Positions 7,304 through 17,518 of a stretch of DNA of 64,000 nucleotides are shown here, piece by piece (position 1 is the first letter of the stretch; each line of letters opens with the position of its first letter). The notes beneath the pieces were generated by a model that saw only the letters and a list, made by a program, of their open reading frames with translations, did not search any database and had not been told where the DNA came from. Location: contig SIAJ01000001.1 in the NCBI GenBank assembly GCA_009691845.1, positions 1 through 64,000 of the forward strand, written 5' to 3'. Made by a program: the position numbers and the translations under genes. The DNA comes from Gemmataceae bacterium (GTDB taxonomy: Bacteria > Planctomycetota > Planctomycetia > Gemmatales > Gemmataceae).

Positions 7304-9253
7304 TTACTTCACTTCGAATTCCGCGTCGACGACGTCGTCGGCATCTTTCTTGGCCGTCGGTGGGGCTTGGCCACCGGCATCCGGACCGCCTGCGGACTGC
7401 TGGGCATTAGCCTGAGCCATGGCCTGGGCGGCTTGCTCCAGTTCGCTGAACGCACTCTTCAGGGCGTTCAGGTCGCTGCCTTCCTTGGCCTTCTTCAACT
7501 TCTCGACGGCCGCGACGATGGGGGCCTTGTTGGCTTCGCTTACCTTGTCGCCGGCGTCGTTGAGCATCTTTTCGACTTGATAAACCAGGCTATCCGCCTT
7601 GTTCTTCTCGTCGATGAACTCGCGACGCTTCTTGTCTTCGTCGGCGTGGAGTTCCGCGTCTCGCTTCATCTTCTCAACTTCCTCGTTGCTCATGCCCGAC
7701 GAATTTTCGATGCGGACGTTGCTCTCCTTGCCGCTGGCCTTATCCTTGGCCGTGATGTTCAACACACCGTTCGCATCCAGGTCGAACGTCACTTCAATCT
7801 GCGGTGTGCCACGCGGGGCCGGCGGAATGCCTTCCAGATGGAAGTCGCCAATTTTCTTGTTGTGCTGCGTCAACGGCCGTTCGCCCTGGAACACTTGAAT
7901 GTGTACGCCGGGCTGATTGTCCGAAGCGGTCGTGTACGATTGGCTTGCCTTCTTCGGGATCGTCGTATTGCGGGCGATGAGCGTGCTCATCACTCCGCCT
8001 TCCGTTTCGATACCGAGGCTCAGCGGCGTCACGTCCAACAACAGAATCGACGATTGGCTGCCCATCAGGAGTTGAGCCCCCTGAATGGCCGCACCGATTG
8101 CCACCACTTCGTCCGGATTCACACCGTAGTGACCGGGCTTGCCGAAGATTTCCTTCACCAGTGTCTGCACTCGCGGCATACGGGTCATACCGCCGACCAT
8201 CACGACTTCGTCGATTTGGCTGGGGCTCATGCCCGCGTCCTTTAGCGCATTCAGCACCGGTGTCTTGCAGCGTTCGATCAGTTCCGCGACCATCTGCTCG
8301 AACTTGGCCCGAGTCAGCGACAGCATGATGTGCTTCGGACCCGAAGCGTCCATGGTGATGAACGGCAGATTGATGTCGGCCGTGGTCTGGCTCGACAGAT
8401 CCTTTTTCACACGCTCGGCCGTTTCCTTGATTCGCTGAAGGGCTGTGGGGTCCTTCCGCAGGTCGATGCCGTTATCCTTCTTGAACTCGTCGCAGATCCA
8501 TTCGATCAACACATCGTCGAAGTTATCGCCACCCAGATGCGTGTCGCCGTTGGTCGCCTTCACCTGGAAGGTGCCTTCGTCGTCAATCGACAGAATCGAG
8601 ATATCAAACGTACCGCCGCCGAGATCGAACACGGCGATCTTCTGATTCTTCTTCTTGTCGAACGCGTAAGCCAGTGAGGCCGCGGTTGGCTCGTTGATGA
8701 TGCGCATCCGCTGCTTGGTCGATTTCTTCGTGACGGGATCTTCGAGTTCCCATTCGGTGTCGAAGCCGGCGACGGCCGCGGCGTCGATGGTGGCCTGACG
8801 CTGGGCGTCGTTGAAGTACGCGGGCACGGTGATGACCGCTTTCCGCACAGTGTGGCCCAAGTAGGCCTCGGCCGCTTCCTTGAGTTTGCGCAACACCATT
8901 GCCGAGACTTCCGGCGGCGTGAACGGCTTGCCGTCGATCTCGACTTTGACGAGGTCCTTGCGTCCGCCAACGATCTTGTAGGGGACGAGTTTCTCTTCGG
9001 ACTCGACCTCTTCGTGCCGACGACCCATGAAGCGTTTGATCGAGTAGATCGTGCGTCGTGGATTCAGTGCAGCCTGCCGCTTGGCCGGGTCACCGACCAG
9101 ACGCTCGGTCTTGTCGGTGAATGCCACGACCGACGGGGTGATGCGATTGCCTTCCTGATTCGGAATGACTTTCACTTCGCCCGATTCTTCCATCACGGCC
9201 ACGACCGAGTTCGTGGTACCCAGGTCGATACCGATGATTTTCTCTTTAGCCAT
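7304..9253 (-). CDS. dnaK: Chaperone DnaK (Hsp70)
   Basis: The 649-residue product matches Hsp70 along its full length. It has the N-terminal ATPase phosphate loop ([10 protein letters not shown]), the second ATPase signature ([13 protein letters not shown]), and the third ([11 protein letters not shown]). The substrate-binding beta domain and helical lid follow, and a Gly/Gln/Ala-rich tail leads to a [11 protein letters not shown] end. It folds and rescues cytosolic proteins using ATP with DnaJ and GrpE, neither of which is in this window. The start is the ATG at 9253, with a purine-rich AAAGGAAC ahead of it. It appears to be monocistronic, with its own terminator, and no CIRCE operator was seen upstream. 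Confidence 0.98.
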   Translation of the reverse strand: MAKEKIIGIDLGTTNSVVAVMEESGEVKVIPNQEGNRITPSVVAFTDKTERLVGDPAKRQAALNPRRTIYSIKRFMGRRHEEVESEEKLVPYKIVGGRKDLVKVEIDGKPFTPPEVSAMVLRKLKEAAEAYLGHTVRKAVITVPAYFNDAQRQATIDAAAVAGFDTEWELEDPVTKKSTKQRMRIINEPTAASLAYAFDKKKNQKIAVFDLGGGTFDISILSIDDEGTFQVKATNGDTHLGGDNFDDVLIEWICDEFKKDNGIDLRKDPTALQRIKETAERVKKDLSSQTTADINLPFITMDASGPKHIMLSLTRAKFEQMVAELIERCKTPVLNALKDAGMSPSQIDEVVMVGGMTRMPRVQTLVKEIFGKPGHYGVNPDEVVAIGAAIQGAQLLMGSQSSILLLDVTPLSLGIETEGGVMSTLIARNTTIPKKASQSYTTASDNQPGVHIQVFQGERPLTQHNKKIGDFHLEGIPPAPRGTPQIEVTFDLDANGVLNITAKDKASGKESNVRIENSSGMSNEEVEKMKRDAELHADEDKKRREFIDEKNKADSLVYQVEKMLNDAGDKVSEANKAPIVAAVEKLKKAKEGSDLNALKSAFSELEQAAQAMAQANAQQSAGGPDAGGQAPPTAKKDADDVVDAEFEVK

Positions 9254-9563
9254 GTGGATATGTTCCTTTCTTGGACGGTCAAAGACCGTGTTGATCGTTC
9301 GTTCGGTTGAAGTTGGCGAGTCAATAATGCAAGTGATGTGCCGAAAAGCAATCGCGATAGTTGGATGCCGTAACTAGTTGCTAATAAATGTCTTGCGGCA
9401 CAAGCGATCCGAGTGCCCGATCAGAAACCTGCCAACTTGACAGCCGCCGTTTGCCGTTTCGCGGGTGCAGGCAACCATCCGTCGTATTGTTTCACGGACG
9501 GCCAACGGCGTGTCACTTGCGAAATGCGACCGATCCACGATTTGTTTACGTTTCGCGCCATGA
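9254..9563. other. Upstream region of dnaK
   Basis: This 310-base stretch contains no supported gene. A small inverted repeat (ACGGTC-AAA-GACCGT, 9275-9289) lies in the probable 5' leader of dnaK just ahead of its ribosome binding site. I did not find the HrcA/CIRCE repeat or a convincing heat-shock promoter by eye. Confidence 0.4.
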
Positions 9564-10808
9564 CTATTCAAACCGCAGCGCCTCAATTGGATCCAGCCTG
9601 CTCGCACGCAATGCTGGGTAAAACCCGAAGAACATGCCCACGGCGGCCGCGAAACCTAACGCAACAAGGGCGGCCGGTATCGAGACCGATAGGGGCCATT
9701 TCGAAGACGGAAGCACCTCGTTAATAATCCAGGTGACAACGACGGCCCCGACGACGCCGAAGGCGATGCCGATTAGCCCGCCGACGGCCGAGAGCACGAC
9801 GGACTCGATCAGAAACTGGCGCAAAATGTCCCGTGGTCTTGCACCGAGTGCCATACGCAAACCGATTTCTTTCGTGCGTTCCGTCACGGACACGAGCATG
9901 ATGTTCATGATGCCCACGCCGCCGACGACTAGCGAAATGGCCGCAATGGCCGAGAGCATGGCCGTCAGGCTGCCGGTGATGATGTTCATCACTCGTGCAA
10001 TCTCCACCGTGTTCTGCACCTCGAAATCGTTCTTGCCGCCCGGAGGAATCTTGTGCCGCTCCGCCAGAAGGTCTTCGACCTCCTTCACGGCTTTGGCCGA
10101 TAGTTCTTCCGAGCGTGCCGAGAGCATGATGACATCGACGTTCGAAAAATGTGATCCTTGCAGCCGCTTGCGCACGGTCGAATAGGGCATCAGGATGATG
10201 TCGTCCTGATCGTTGCCGACGAGGTCGGGCCCCTTTTCGTCCAGCAAGCCGATGACCGTGAATGGAATGTTCTTGATGCGAACTTGTTGGCCGATCGGGT
10301 CCTGGCCCGGAAAGAGTTTCACCAGCAACGTACGGCCGATGACGCAGACCTTGTTGGCGGAGGCAACGTCGCGTTCGCCAATAAACTCGCCGGCCGCGAG
10401 AGTCCAGTTGCGGACTTCCAGATATTCCGGGCCAACTCCCTGCATCTGGGAAGGCTTCCAGTTCACATTGCCGCCGACCACCTGAGCCTGGGCACCAACC
10501 AGCGGACTCACCGCTCGGACCGACGGGCACTCGTCCGCAAGCGCCTGGGCATCGGCTGGTGTCAAGGTTTGCACCGGCCCTTCGCGAACTCCGCTCGAGC
10601 CTTCCTTGCGTGCGGGAAACACGATGATGACGTTCGTGCCGAGGTTCTTGAACTGGTTCTTGATCATCTCGCCGGCACCCTGGCCGATCGACACCATGAC
10701 CGTGACGGCTGCGATGCCGATCACGATCCCCAGGACCGTCAGCAGCGAGCGTAGTTTGTTCTTGGCGAGTTGCCGGAGCGACAGAACGACGAGGTCGGCG
10801 ACTTTCAT
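9564..10808 (-). CDS. MacB-type ABC transporter permease
   Basis: The 414-residue product has the MacB/FtsX permease layout: a membrane helix near the N-terminus (LLTVLGIVIGIAAVTVMVSI), a large periplasmic domain (about 45-270), and three C-terminal helices. The typical cytoplasmic loop TERTKEIGLRMALGARPRDI lies between helices two and three, and DPIEALRFE ends the protein. It lacks the ATPase domain of E. coli MacB, which is supplied by the first gene of the operon. It forms the inner-membrane part of a tripartite exporter. The start overlaps the adaptor stop by four bases. The substrate cannot be told from sequence. Confidence 0.93.
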   Translation of the reverse strand: MKVADLVVLSLRQLAKNKLRSLLTVLGIVIGIAAVTVMVSIGQGAGEMIKNQFKNLGTNVIIVFPARKEGSSGVREGPVQTLTPADAQALADECPSVRAVSPLVGAQAQVVGGNVNWKPSQMQGVGPEYLEVRNWTLAAGEFIGERDVASANKVCVIGRTLLVKLFPGQDPIGQQVRIKNIPFTVIGLLDEKGPDLVGNDQDDIILMPYSTVRKRLQGSHFSNVDVIMLSARSEELSAKAVKEVEDLLAERHKIPPGGKNDFEVQNTVEIARVMNIITGSLTAMLSAIAAISLVVGGVGIMNIMLVSVTERTKEIGLRMALGARPRDILRQFLIESVVLSAVGGLIGIAFGVVGAVVVTWIINEVLPSSKWPLSVSIPAALVALGFAAAVGMFFGFYPALRASRLDPIEALRFE

Positions 10809-12067
10809 CGCTTCTCGCTCCCTTCAAGGCCCGTGACGAGTTCCTGGTCGGGCTGGATATCGCCCTCGACAAGTTCCGCGAATTGGCCGTCGGTCAGACC
10901 GATCGTAATGGGGACGGCCCGGACTTTGTTGCTGTTTTCCTTGTCTCGAGCCCAGACAACGCGTTTCGAACGATCCTTCGCCTGCTCTGCCCTTCGTTCT
11001 GCCGAGATTTTATCTTCGCCTTCCTTCGGGTCCTTCTTGACCTTGACCTCGATGTACTTCTTGTCTTCCGGATAGATCATCGATTCCAGCGGAACAAATC
11101 GAATGGCGGAATTGGGAATGCGGATGGCCTTCTCGCGCACATCGGTCTGGAATGAAACGTTCGCGGTCATCTGCGGCCTGAGTTTGCGGCCGGGATTCGG
11201 TGCTTCGACAATGACCGGATACGTGACCACGTTCTGAGTGACGGTTGCATTCATGCGAACCTGGTAGATCGTCCCTGTAAAGACGATCTCTGGGTAGGCA
11301 TCCACGGTGAACTGGACCGTGCGTTTTTGCTCCTGGGCCGTGACAATCTGGCCGATGTCTGCCTCGTCCACGGCCGCGTAAACGTGCATCGTGTCCAGGT
11401 TGGGTGCGATGATAAACAACTCGGGCGTCTGGAACGAGGAGGCAACGGTTTGGCCTGGCTCGACTTTGCGTTCGATCACGATGCCGTTTACGGGCGAAAG
11501 AATATCGCAGTAGTCCCGGTTCGTCTTGGCGTTGTTGACGCCAGCTTGGGCGGACTCGATGTTCGCCTGGGCCAGTTTTTTCTGTGACCCAAGTACCAGC
11601 CTGGCAAAATGGAGCTGATCCAATTCCTGTTGAGAGATGTAGTTCTCGTTCTTCTTCCGCAGGTTGTCTCCTCGAGCCTCGTTTCGTTCGGCTTGAAGAA
11701 GTTGCGATTCAATGCGTGCCAAATCTGCTTGCATGGTCTTCAGAAACGCGTTTTCGCGATCGAGCGAGGCTTGCAACAAGCGCGGATCGATTCGCGCCAG
11801 GACTTGCTTCTCGGTAACGACGTCGTTAAAGCCGACCAGAATATCCCTGATCGGCCCGGAGACGAACGACCCAACCGTCACAGTTTGCACGGGTTTGATC
11901 GGCCCCGTGGAATTGACGACGGTCTCGATCTTGCCCGTACTCACCTTGGCAGTCGTGTAGCGCGGGATGGCGCTCGCCGTCAGGTACTTCCTGCCAAAAT
12001 ACCCTGCGGTTGCCAGGCCTCCGCCGAGAATGCCGAGAACGATCAACCATGTCAGCAAGCGGCGCAT
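10805..12067 (-). CDS. Periplasmic adaptor (HlyD/MacA family)
   Basis: The 420-residue product has one N-terminal membrane helix (MRRLLTWLIVLGILGGGLAT). A barrel-sandwich/lipoyl half, a long alpha-hairpin rich in Ala, Gln and Leu (about 90-190), the second lipoyl half (NGIVIERKVEPGQTV) and a beta-barrel follow. That is the membrane fusion protein order. It should bridge the MacB-like permease and the TolC-like channel. I start at ATG 12067, where the membrane helix begins; the 36-residue extension upstream lacks family features and would run into the preceding gene. The C-terminal third has a charged insertion (KVKKDPKEGEDK) that is longer than usual. Confidence 0.92.
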   Translation of the reverse strand: MRRLLTWLIVLGILGGGLATAGYFGRKYLTASAIPRYTTAKVSTGKIETVVNSTGPIKPVQTVTVGSFVSGPIRDILVGFNDVVTEKQVLARIDPRLLQASLDRENAFLKTMQADLARIESQLLQAERNEARGDNLRKKNENYISQQELDQLHFARLVLGSQKKLAQANIESAQAGVNNAKTNRDYCDILSPVNGIVIERKVEPGQTVASSFQTPELFIIAPNLDTMHVYAAVDEADIGQIVTAQEQKRTVQFTVDAYPEIVFTGTIYQVRMNATVTQNVVTYPVIVEAPNPGRKLRPQMTANVSFQTDVREKAIRIPNSAIRFVPLESMIYPEDKKYIEVKVKKDPKEGEDKISAERRAEQAKDRSKRVVWARDKENSNKVRAVPITIGLTDGQFAELVEGDIQPDQELVTGLEGSEKR

Positions 12068-12101
12068 TGGGAATCTCTCTTGATCTACGTGACATCCTTG
12101 G

Positions 12102-14057
12102 TCACTTGACTTTGTCCTCGGCAAACAACGGCTCGGCAACTGCCGGGGCAGGCGGAGGAGGCTCCTTATTCTCATTCTTGAGCGGACCCAGAGGCTTCAT
12201 CATCGTGGGCCCGCCCCCCTTCTTGTTCAAATCCACCGGAATCTTCAGGTCAAACGCATTTTCGCCGGGCTTCCCTGTGCTCGGGAAGACACTCGGCTCC
12301 CCCTTGGCTGTCAACTGCCGTGGGTATTCTTGGTCGTGACCGGCTAGACAAAGCGGGCCGGCTGCCTGGAATCGCTCTTCAATAAATACCAGTCCGTGCG
12401 TTTCCAGGATTGTACCCGTTTGCCGTTCGAGATTCGTGAGCAATACGTTGTAATTGATCAGCGTCCGAGCCTCCGAATTGATCGCATCCCCCCAGGCGTT
12501 CAATGCCTGAAGCACGTTCAGAAAAATGCCTCGTTCCGCTCTCCAAACTTCAAATTGAAGGAGCAGATTAATTTCAGCAGCCTTCCGAGTCTCGCGGAAG
12601 GCAAGAAACTGCTCGTAGTTGCTCGCCAATTCGCGTAACGTGATTGCGAGTTGATGGCTCGTCGCGTGAAGTCCCTGTTCCAGATTCGCTCGGTCGCGAA
12701 GAATGATCAAGTCCTGTTGCCGAACTTGAGCCCGGCCTTGCCTCAGCCCGAGCGGCACCGAGAAATTGACCCCGACAGTCCAGTCGTTGAATTGAGAATG
12801 GTCGGAGTTCATTCGTGCTCCGGTTCCCGGCAGGCGGCCGGAAAGCCCGTTCCAGCGGTAGAGAGCGGTCGCGTCAAGCTGCGGCAGGGTCACATTCTCT
12901 GCTTGTATCTTTTGCTGACGATCCGCTTCAAGAATGAGCTTCAGTTCGATGATGTCGGGCCGGCGTTGTTCGGCCAGGCGAAGAATCTTTTCCCACTCGG
13001 GGTTGTAACGCAAACTTGCAGGGGCAGATACCGGCACGACCTGTCGCGAGTCGGTTGCCGGGATGCCAAGGATGTTTCGCAAGGCACCTTCACTACCCAG
13101 CACGTTGGCCTTTGCCGAAATCACGCCCGCGCGTAATTGCTCAAGCGTGAGCTTCGACTGGGCGACCTCGCCTCCGTTGTTGATGCCCGCTTGCTTGCGA
13201 GCGTCCGCAAGATCATAGGCTTCGTTGGCTTGCTTGAATTGGATCTCGCGAGCCCAGAGTTCCAGGCGAGTGAGAACCAGATTCCAGTAGGCTTCGATGG
13301 TCCCTCGCACGAGTTCCTGGGTTGCATCTTTGAACTGGAAGAAGGAGCGATCCGTGTCGATGCGTGCCAGAACGATGGCGGACTGATTAAATTGAAACCC
13401 GCCGCCGAGCAAGAGCGGCTGCGTGAAGTTGAGCTCAATTGCTTTACGCTCCTCGGGATTCAAACCGGAAAACTGCCGATTATAGGCCGTTCGATCGTTG
13501 ACCAGGCTCACGCCCGATCGACCGCCGAGAGCGTTGACCTTGTTGATGCCAACGGATGTGCGATCGACGTCGACGCCAGTCGCCCCGACTGCAAATCCTC
13601 CCGTCAGAGGTTCGAGCCCTGGATTCTCAGTGCGAAGGTGGGATTGTGAAGCAGTGAACGCGGGATCGAACTTCGCCTGCGCCTGATCGATGGCCGTCGT
13701 GGCGATGGCCGCGTCATAGATGCTTCGGCCACTATTCGACGCGCCGAGCCCAGTAAACACCCGGATGGCCTTGGCATTTTCTAGGGTGATCCGCACGGCG
13801 TCGTTCAGTGACAATTCCCACGGCTCTCGCTTCACGTCCTTGTCCGAAACGGTCACTGGGGCAGGAACATTCGGAAGCGGAGCAGGTGCAAGCGTGGCCA
13901 TGTCGCGAACAGGAATGCTCTGCTGCTCGTGCTGCCAGCCAGCTTGAACCACTTGCGGAAACGGAGCGGAACACCCGGCCTGGACGCAGAGAGCCGCCAA
14001 GCCGAAGAAGAGCACTGCCCAGGAAGTACGGAGAGTGGTAGCGGCCGAGAAGATCAT
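12102..14057 (-). CDS. TolC-family outer-membrane efflux protein
   Basis: The 651-residue product has a signal sequence with a possible lipobox (VQAGC) and two outer-membrane-efflux repeats of long helices and beta segments (about 80-300 and 320-540). The C-terminus is a Pro/Lys-rich tail not seen in TolC. It should form the outer-membrane duct of the exporter encoded by its neighbours. The start overlaps the stop of the ATPase gene (ATG/TGA sharing one base), showing tight coupling. At 651 residues it is longer than E. coli TolC (about 490), because of the N-terminal and C-terminal extensions. Confidence 0.92.
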   Translation of the reverse strand: MIFSAATTLRTSWAVLFFGLAALCVQAGCSAPFPQVVQAGWQHEQQSIPVRDMATLAPAPLPNVPAPVTVSDKDVKREPWELSLNDAVRITLENAKAIRVFTGLGASNSGRSIYDAAIATTAIDQAQAKFDPAFTASQSHLRTENPGLEPLTGGFAVGATGVDVDRTSVGINKVNALGGRSGVSLVNDRTAYNRQFSGLNPEERKAIELNFTQPLLLGGGFQFNQSAIVLARIDTDRSFFQFKDATQELVRGTIEAYWNLVLTRLELWAREIQFKQANEAYDLADARKQAGINNGGEVAQSKLTLEQLRAGVISAKANVLGSEGALRNILGIPATDSRQVVPVSAPASLRYNPEWEKILRLAEQRRPDIIELKLILEADRQQKIQAENVTLPQLDATALYRWNGLSGRLPGTGARMNSDHSQFNDWTVGVNFSVPLGLRQGRAQVRQQDLIILRDRANLEQGLHATSHQLAITLRELASNYEQFLAFRETRKAAEINLLLQFEVWRAERGIFLNVLQALNAWGDAINSEARTLINYNVLLTNLERQTGTILETHGLVFIEERFQAAGPLCLAGHDQEYPRQLTAKGEPSVFPSTGKPGENAFDLKIPVDLNKKGGGPTMMKPLGPLKNENKEPPPPAPAVAEPLFAEDKVK

Positions 14058-14797
14058 CAGGCTTCCTCGCCTCCCACGGATCTTCGGAGCAGCGCGGCTG
14101 CCGCCTCGTTGATGTCGGTCGTGTCCGCGACTACGCCACCATCGACGAGAACGATCGCCCGGTTGGCCTGGCGAGCGACCTCCAGATCGTGGGTGACCAG
14201 GATGATCGTGAGTTGTTCCGCCTTGTTCAGCTGCCGGAAGAACGCCATGATCTCGCGGCTCGTGCGTGTGTCCAGGTTTCCCGTTGGTTCGTCGCAGAGA
14301 AGAATCGACGGACGATTGACCAGGGCCCGTGCGATGGCAACGCGCTGTTGCTGGCCGCCGGATAGTTGATTGGGCCTGTGGTCCAGGCGGTCGCCAAGCC
14401 CGACTCGATCGAGCAATTCCTTCGCTCGCTTGCGACGTTGCCGGCGGCTGGATCCCGAATCGTAGAGCAGCGGAATCTCAACGTTCTCCAGTGCGGTCGT
14501 GCGTGAGAGCAGATTGAAGTTCTGGAATACGAAGCCGATCTGCTTGTTCCGCAAACGGGCCAGTGCGTCTTTGCTCATGCCTCCAACCTCGACCCCGGCC
14601 AGGCGATACCGGCCCATCGTGGGACGATCGAGGCAGCCCAGCGTGTTCATGAGGGTCGATTTTCCCGATCCGGACGGCCCGATGAGTGCGACGAACTCGC
14701 CCTGAGCGATGTCGAGAGTGACCTTCTGCAAGGCCGTCACTTTCACTTCGCCCAGGTCGTAGATCTTGCCGAGATTTCGCAATTCAATGAGGGCCAT
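14057..14797 (-). CDS. ABC transporter ATP-binding protein (MacB/LolD type)
   Basis: The 246-residue product has a Walker A motif GPSGSGKST (40-48), a Q-loop (VFQNFNLL), the signature LSGGQ (145-149), Walker B ILLCDEPTG (165-173) and a switch His (THD). It belongs to the LolD/MacB ATPase group that powers lipoprotein release or tripartite export. It is the first gene of the operon ATPase, TolC-like duct, adaptor and permease, all on the minus strand with overlaps or short gaps. This set argues for a MacAB-TolC-like exporter rather than Lol. Confidence 0.95.
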   Translation of the reverse strand: MALIELRNLGKIYDLGEVKVTALQKVTLDIAQGEFVALIGPSGSGKSTLMNTLGCLDRPTMGRYRLAGVEVGGMSKDALARLRNKQIGFVFQNFNLLSRTTALENVEIPLLYDSGSSRRQRRKRAKELLDRVGLGDRLDHRPNQLSGGQQQRVAIARALVNRPSILLCDEPTGNLDTRTSREIMAFFRQLNKAEQLTIILVTHDLEVARQANRAIVLVDGGVVADTTDINEAAAALLRRSVGGEEA

Positions 14798-15226
14798 GGT
14801 GGTAGCGCGGCTCCCTGGGCCAAGCGCGGCCCCGCATAATCGTTACAGATCGGACATACCGCACATTCGCCATGAGCGTTTCTCGGAATCGGTGGGAGCA
14901 AGGCGGTGAAGCGAGTTCGTCTGGCGATGGGGACCATTCGGGAACGCCGTTGTGAAAGATGTAAGCATTTATAAAATAAGCAGATATGTCGAATAATGCG
15001 CATGGGACCCGGTTGTAATTTTGCCATTCTGGCAGCCATCCAGGCCCTGGACAACCAAGCCAATCAGCCCTGTTCATTCGCCCAAACACATTCTGAATAA
15101 AGGAGTTGCGTCGATCGTCGAATTCCCAAAAGCGTTCTAGACTCGATTGACGGGTATTCTGAACATCGATACATTACAGAACGTTGACGCGTTCAACCGT
15201 AACCCACCACGCGCGAGACCCCGGGC
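14798..15226. other. Divergent intergenic region, exporter operon and pheA
   Basis: This 429-base gap separates two divergent units and is clearly more AT-rich in its centre (about 14955-15000). It must hold the promoters of both. No gene or repeat is supported. Confidence 0.4.
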
Positions 15227-16330
15227 ATGACCCGTAAAGGCGAACCTGCGTCTGCGAAGGACTTAAAGGCCTTTCGCGTCCAGATCGACAAGCTCGATCT
15301 GCAAATCCTCAAGCTCATGAATGAGCGGGCGGATTTCGCGGCGAAGATCGGTAAAGTCAAAACGGACAACAACGATTCCGTCTTCTCGCCAGCGCGGGAA
15401 GAAGAGGTGATCGCAAACGTGTTGTCGGCCAACAACGGCCCGTTGCCGGAAGTGACAATCCGGGCCATCTATCGAGAGATCATCAGCGGTTCTCGTGCCC
15501 TACAACGGATCGACAAGGTTGCATTTTTAGGCCCGGAATATTCCTTCAGCCACATTGCCGCACTGCATCGCTTTGGGCGTGGCGCGGAGTACATGGGCGT
15601 CACCAATATCGCGGCGGTATTCGAGGAAGTGAGTCGTCGCCACGTCGATTACGGCGTGGTCCCGCTCGAGAACTCGACCGATGGCCGCGTGGCCGACACG
15701 CTCGATATGTTCGTGCGGCTGCCGCAAATCCGAATCTGCTCCGAAGTTCGGCTGCACGTCCACCACAACCTGCTCGCGAATTGCGAGCAAACGGAAATCA
15801 GCCGTATTTACAGCAAGCCACAGGCACTGTCGCAGTGTCGGAACTGGATTGCCAAGAACGTCCCGCAAGCCTCGTTGCACGAAGTTTCCAGCACCACCAC
15901 CGCAACCCAGTTCGCCAAGGCTCAGCCCGGCGCGGCCGCCGTCGCCAGCCGAGAGGCCGCCGTGCAGTACGGCGTCCGGATTCTCTTCCCGAACATCGAG
16001 GACTCACCGCACAACGAGACGCGTTTCGCCGTCATCGGCCAGCACGACTCCGGCCGGACGGGTAACGACAAGACGGCCGTCATGTTCATGATCCCGCACA
16101 GCCCGGGTTCGTTGGCGGACATCCTGGGCATCTTCAAGCAAAACAAGGTGAACCTCACCTGGATCGAATCCTTCCCATACGCCTCCGCGAAGGGGGAGTA
16201 CGTGTTCTTCCTGGAATGTGTCGGACATCAGGAAGATGCGAAGGTCAAGAAGACTCTCTCGCTCGTGGAATCCAAGTGCGAGAAGATCTACATTTTGGGT
16301 TCGTTCCCGCTGGCTCCGCTGACGGAGTGA
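15227..16330 (+). CDS. pheA: Bifunctional chorismate mutase/prephenate dehydratase (P-protein)
   Basis: The 367-residue product has an AroQ-type chorismate mutase helical domain (about 10-95), a prephenate dehydratase domain (about 100-280) and a C-terminal ACT domain (about 285-362). The dehydratase domain starts at VAFLGPEYSFSHIAA and contains VVPLENSTDGRV. The ACT domain holds the Phe-binding WIESFP motif. It converts chorismate to prephenate and then phenylpyruvate for phenylalanine synthesis, with feedback control by Phe expected through the ACT domain. The length fits the E. coli P-protein (386). It is a single gene and ends at a strong bidirectional terminator shared with trpS. Confidence 0.97.
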   Translation: MTRKGEPASAKDLKAFRVQIDKLDLQILKLMNERADFAAKIGKVKTDNNDSVFSPAREEEVIANVLSANNGPLPEVTIRAIYREIISGSRALQRIDKVAFLGPEYSFSHIAALHRFGRGAEYMGVTNIAAVFEEVSRRHVDYGVVPLENSTDGRVADTLDMFVRLPQIRICSEVRLHVHHNLLANCEQTEISRIYSKPQALSQCRNWIAKNVPQASLHEVSSTTTATQFAKAQPGAAAVASREAAVQYGVRILFPNIEDSPHNETRFAVIGQHDSGRTGNDKTAVMFMIPHSPGSLADILGIFKQNKVNLTWIESFPYASAKGEYVFFLECVGHQEDAKVKKTLSLVESKCEKIYILGSFPLAPLTE

Positions 16331-16353
16331 GTGAGTCGAGCGAATGTCGAAAC

Positions 16354-16386
16354 GCCAAACGGCGGGGCTTGTCCCCGCCGTTTGGC
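16354..16386. terminator. Bidirectional terminator between pheA and trpS
   Basis: A perfect 14-bp stem (16354-16367 with 16373-16386, GCCAAACGGCGGGG arm) closes a 5-base loop. It sits between the convergent stops at 16330 and 16399. Confidence 0.85.
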
Positions 16387-16398
16387 TCTGTCGTGTGG

Positions 16399-17436
16399 TT
16401 AGTGAGCAAGGCCAGTCGCTTCACGCACCATCGCCAACGTCTTCTCAGTTTCCACGCGTGCTCGCTTCGCACCGTCGCGGAGAACGTCCTCGACGAAACT
16501 CGGATCGGCCGCAAGTTGCTTACGTTTCTCGCGGAAGGGCCCGAAGTAGGCGTCGATCTTCTCCAACAACATTTGCTTGGCCGTGCCGTCCCCCATGCCG
16601 CCGGCCCGATAACGTTGCCCGAGGTCGGCCACTTCCTCCGGGGTTGCGAATAACTTGTACAGCAAGTACGGCGTCCGCGTCTCGGGGTCCTTCGGAGCAT
16701 CGGGTGGCGTTGAGTCGGTCACGATGCCCATCACGCTCTTCTTGAGCGGCTTGCCTTCCGCGAAAATCTCGATGGCGTTACCGTAGGACTTGCTCATCTT
16801 CTTGCCGTCCGTGCCGGGGACCTTCGCGGCCACATCGAGACGCTCGGCCGGCAGTGGAAATATTTCGCCGAACGTCGAATTAAAGTAACCGGCCATGTCG
16901 CGGGTCATTTCCAGATGCTGAACCTGATCCTGGCCAACGGGAACCACATTCGAACGGACAATCAGAATGTCCGCGGCCATCAAGATCGGATAGGTGAACA
17001 GGCCAACGCTCGCGGCAATTCCTTGGGCCACCTTGTCCTTATAGCTGTGTGCACGTTCCAGCAGGCCCATGCCGGTCACGGTGCTCAAGATCCAGGAGAG
17101 TTCGGTCACCTCAGGCACATCAGACTGGCGGTAGAACGTGGCCTTTTTCGGATCGAGACCCAGGGCGAGATAATCGAGGGCGACGTCCCGAACATTCTCT
17201 TGCAGAATCTCGGCCCCCGAGCGCGGTTTACGTTTCGCGTCCCGCGTGGCTTCCAATTCAAGGCGAACCGCCTCGCCCAGCGTTGTCTGGGCGTGATAGT
17301 CGGCAATGAAGTAGAAACACTCCCCGTCGTCCTGAAGGGCGATATGCTGCTTGATTGCTCCGAAGTAGTTCCCCAGGTGCAACTTGCCCGAAGGCTGCAC
17401 GCCGCTCAGGATGCGTTTTCGTTTTGGTTCGGTCAT
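16399..17436 (-). CDS. trpS: Tryptophan-tRNA ligase
   Basis: The 345-residue product is a class I aminoacyl-tRNA synthetase. It has the HIGH-like motif in PSGKLHLGN (15-23) and KMSKS at 213-217. The central segment (TYPILMAADIL, then VPVGQDQVQHLEMTRD) is specific to the TrpRS/TyrRS group, with GQDQ typical of TrpRS. It charges tRNA-Trp using ATP. The length is the usual bacterial one. It is divergent from the hypothetical gene at 17519 and converges on pheA, so it is a single transcription unit. Confidence 0.97.
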   Translation of the reverse strand: MTEPKRKRILSGVQPSGKLHLGNYFGAIKQHIALQDDGECFYFIADYHAQTTLGEAVRLELEATRDAKRKPRSGAEILQENVRDVALDYLALGLDPKKATFYRQSDVPEVTELSWILSTVTGMGLLERAHSYKDKVAQGIAASVGLFTYPILMAADILIVRSNVVPVGQDQVQHLEMTRDMAGYFNSTFGEIFPLPAERLDVAAKVPGTDGKKMSKSYGNAIEIFAEGKPLKKSVMGIVTDSTPPDAPKDPETRTPYLLYKLFATPEEVADLGQRYRAGGMGDGTAKQMLLEKIDAYFGPFREKRKQLAADPSFVEDVLRDGAKRARVETEKTLAMVREATGLAH

Positions 17437-17518
17437 GGCCCGGACTCTTGCCCTTTCGGTTACTTGCAGACAACGCTAGAGTATCGGCGGTTCACCAGAA
17501 ACCCACTCTCAGATCGTT

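Noticed and set aside
9254-9563. Expected heat-shock operator (CIRCE) ahead of dnaK
   Set aside because: No TTAGCACTC-type inverted repeat was found; only a short ACGGTC repeat is present.
14743-15089. Minus-strand ORFs upstream of the exporter operon
   Set aside because: They overlap the ATPase start in other frames and show no recognisable protein.
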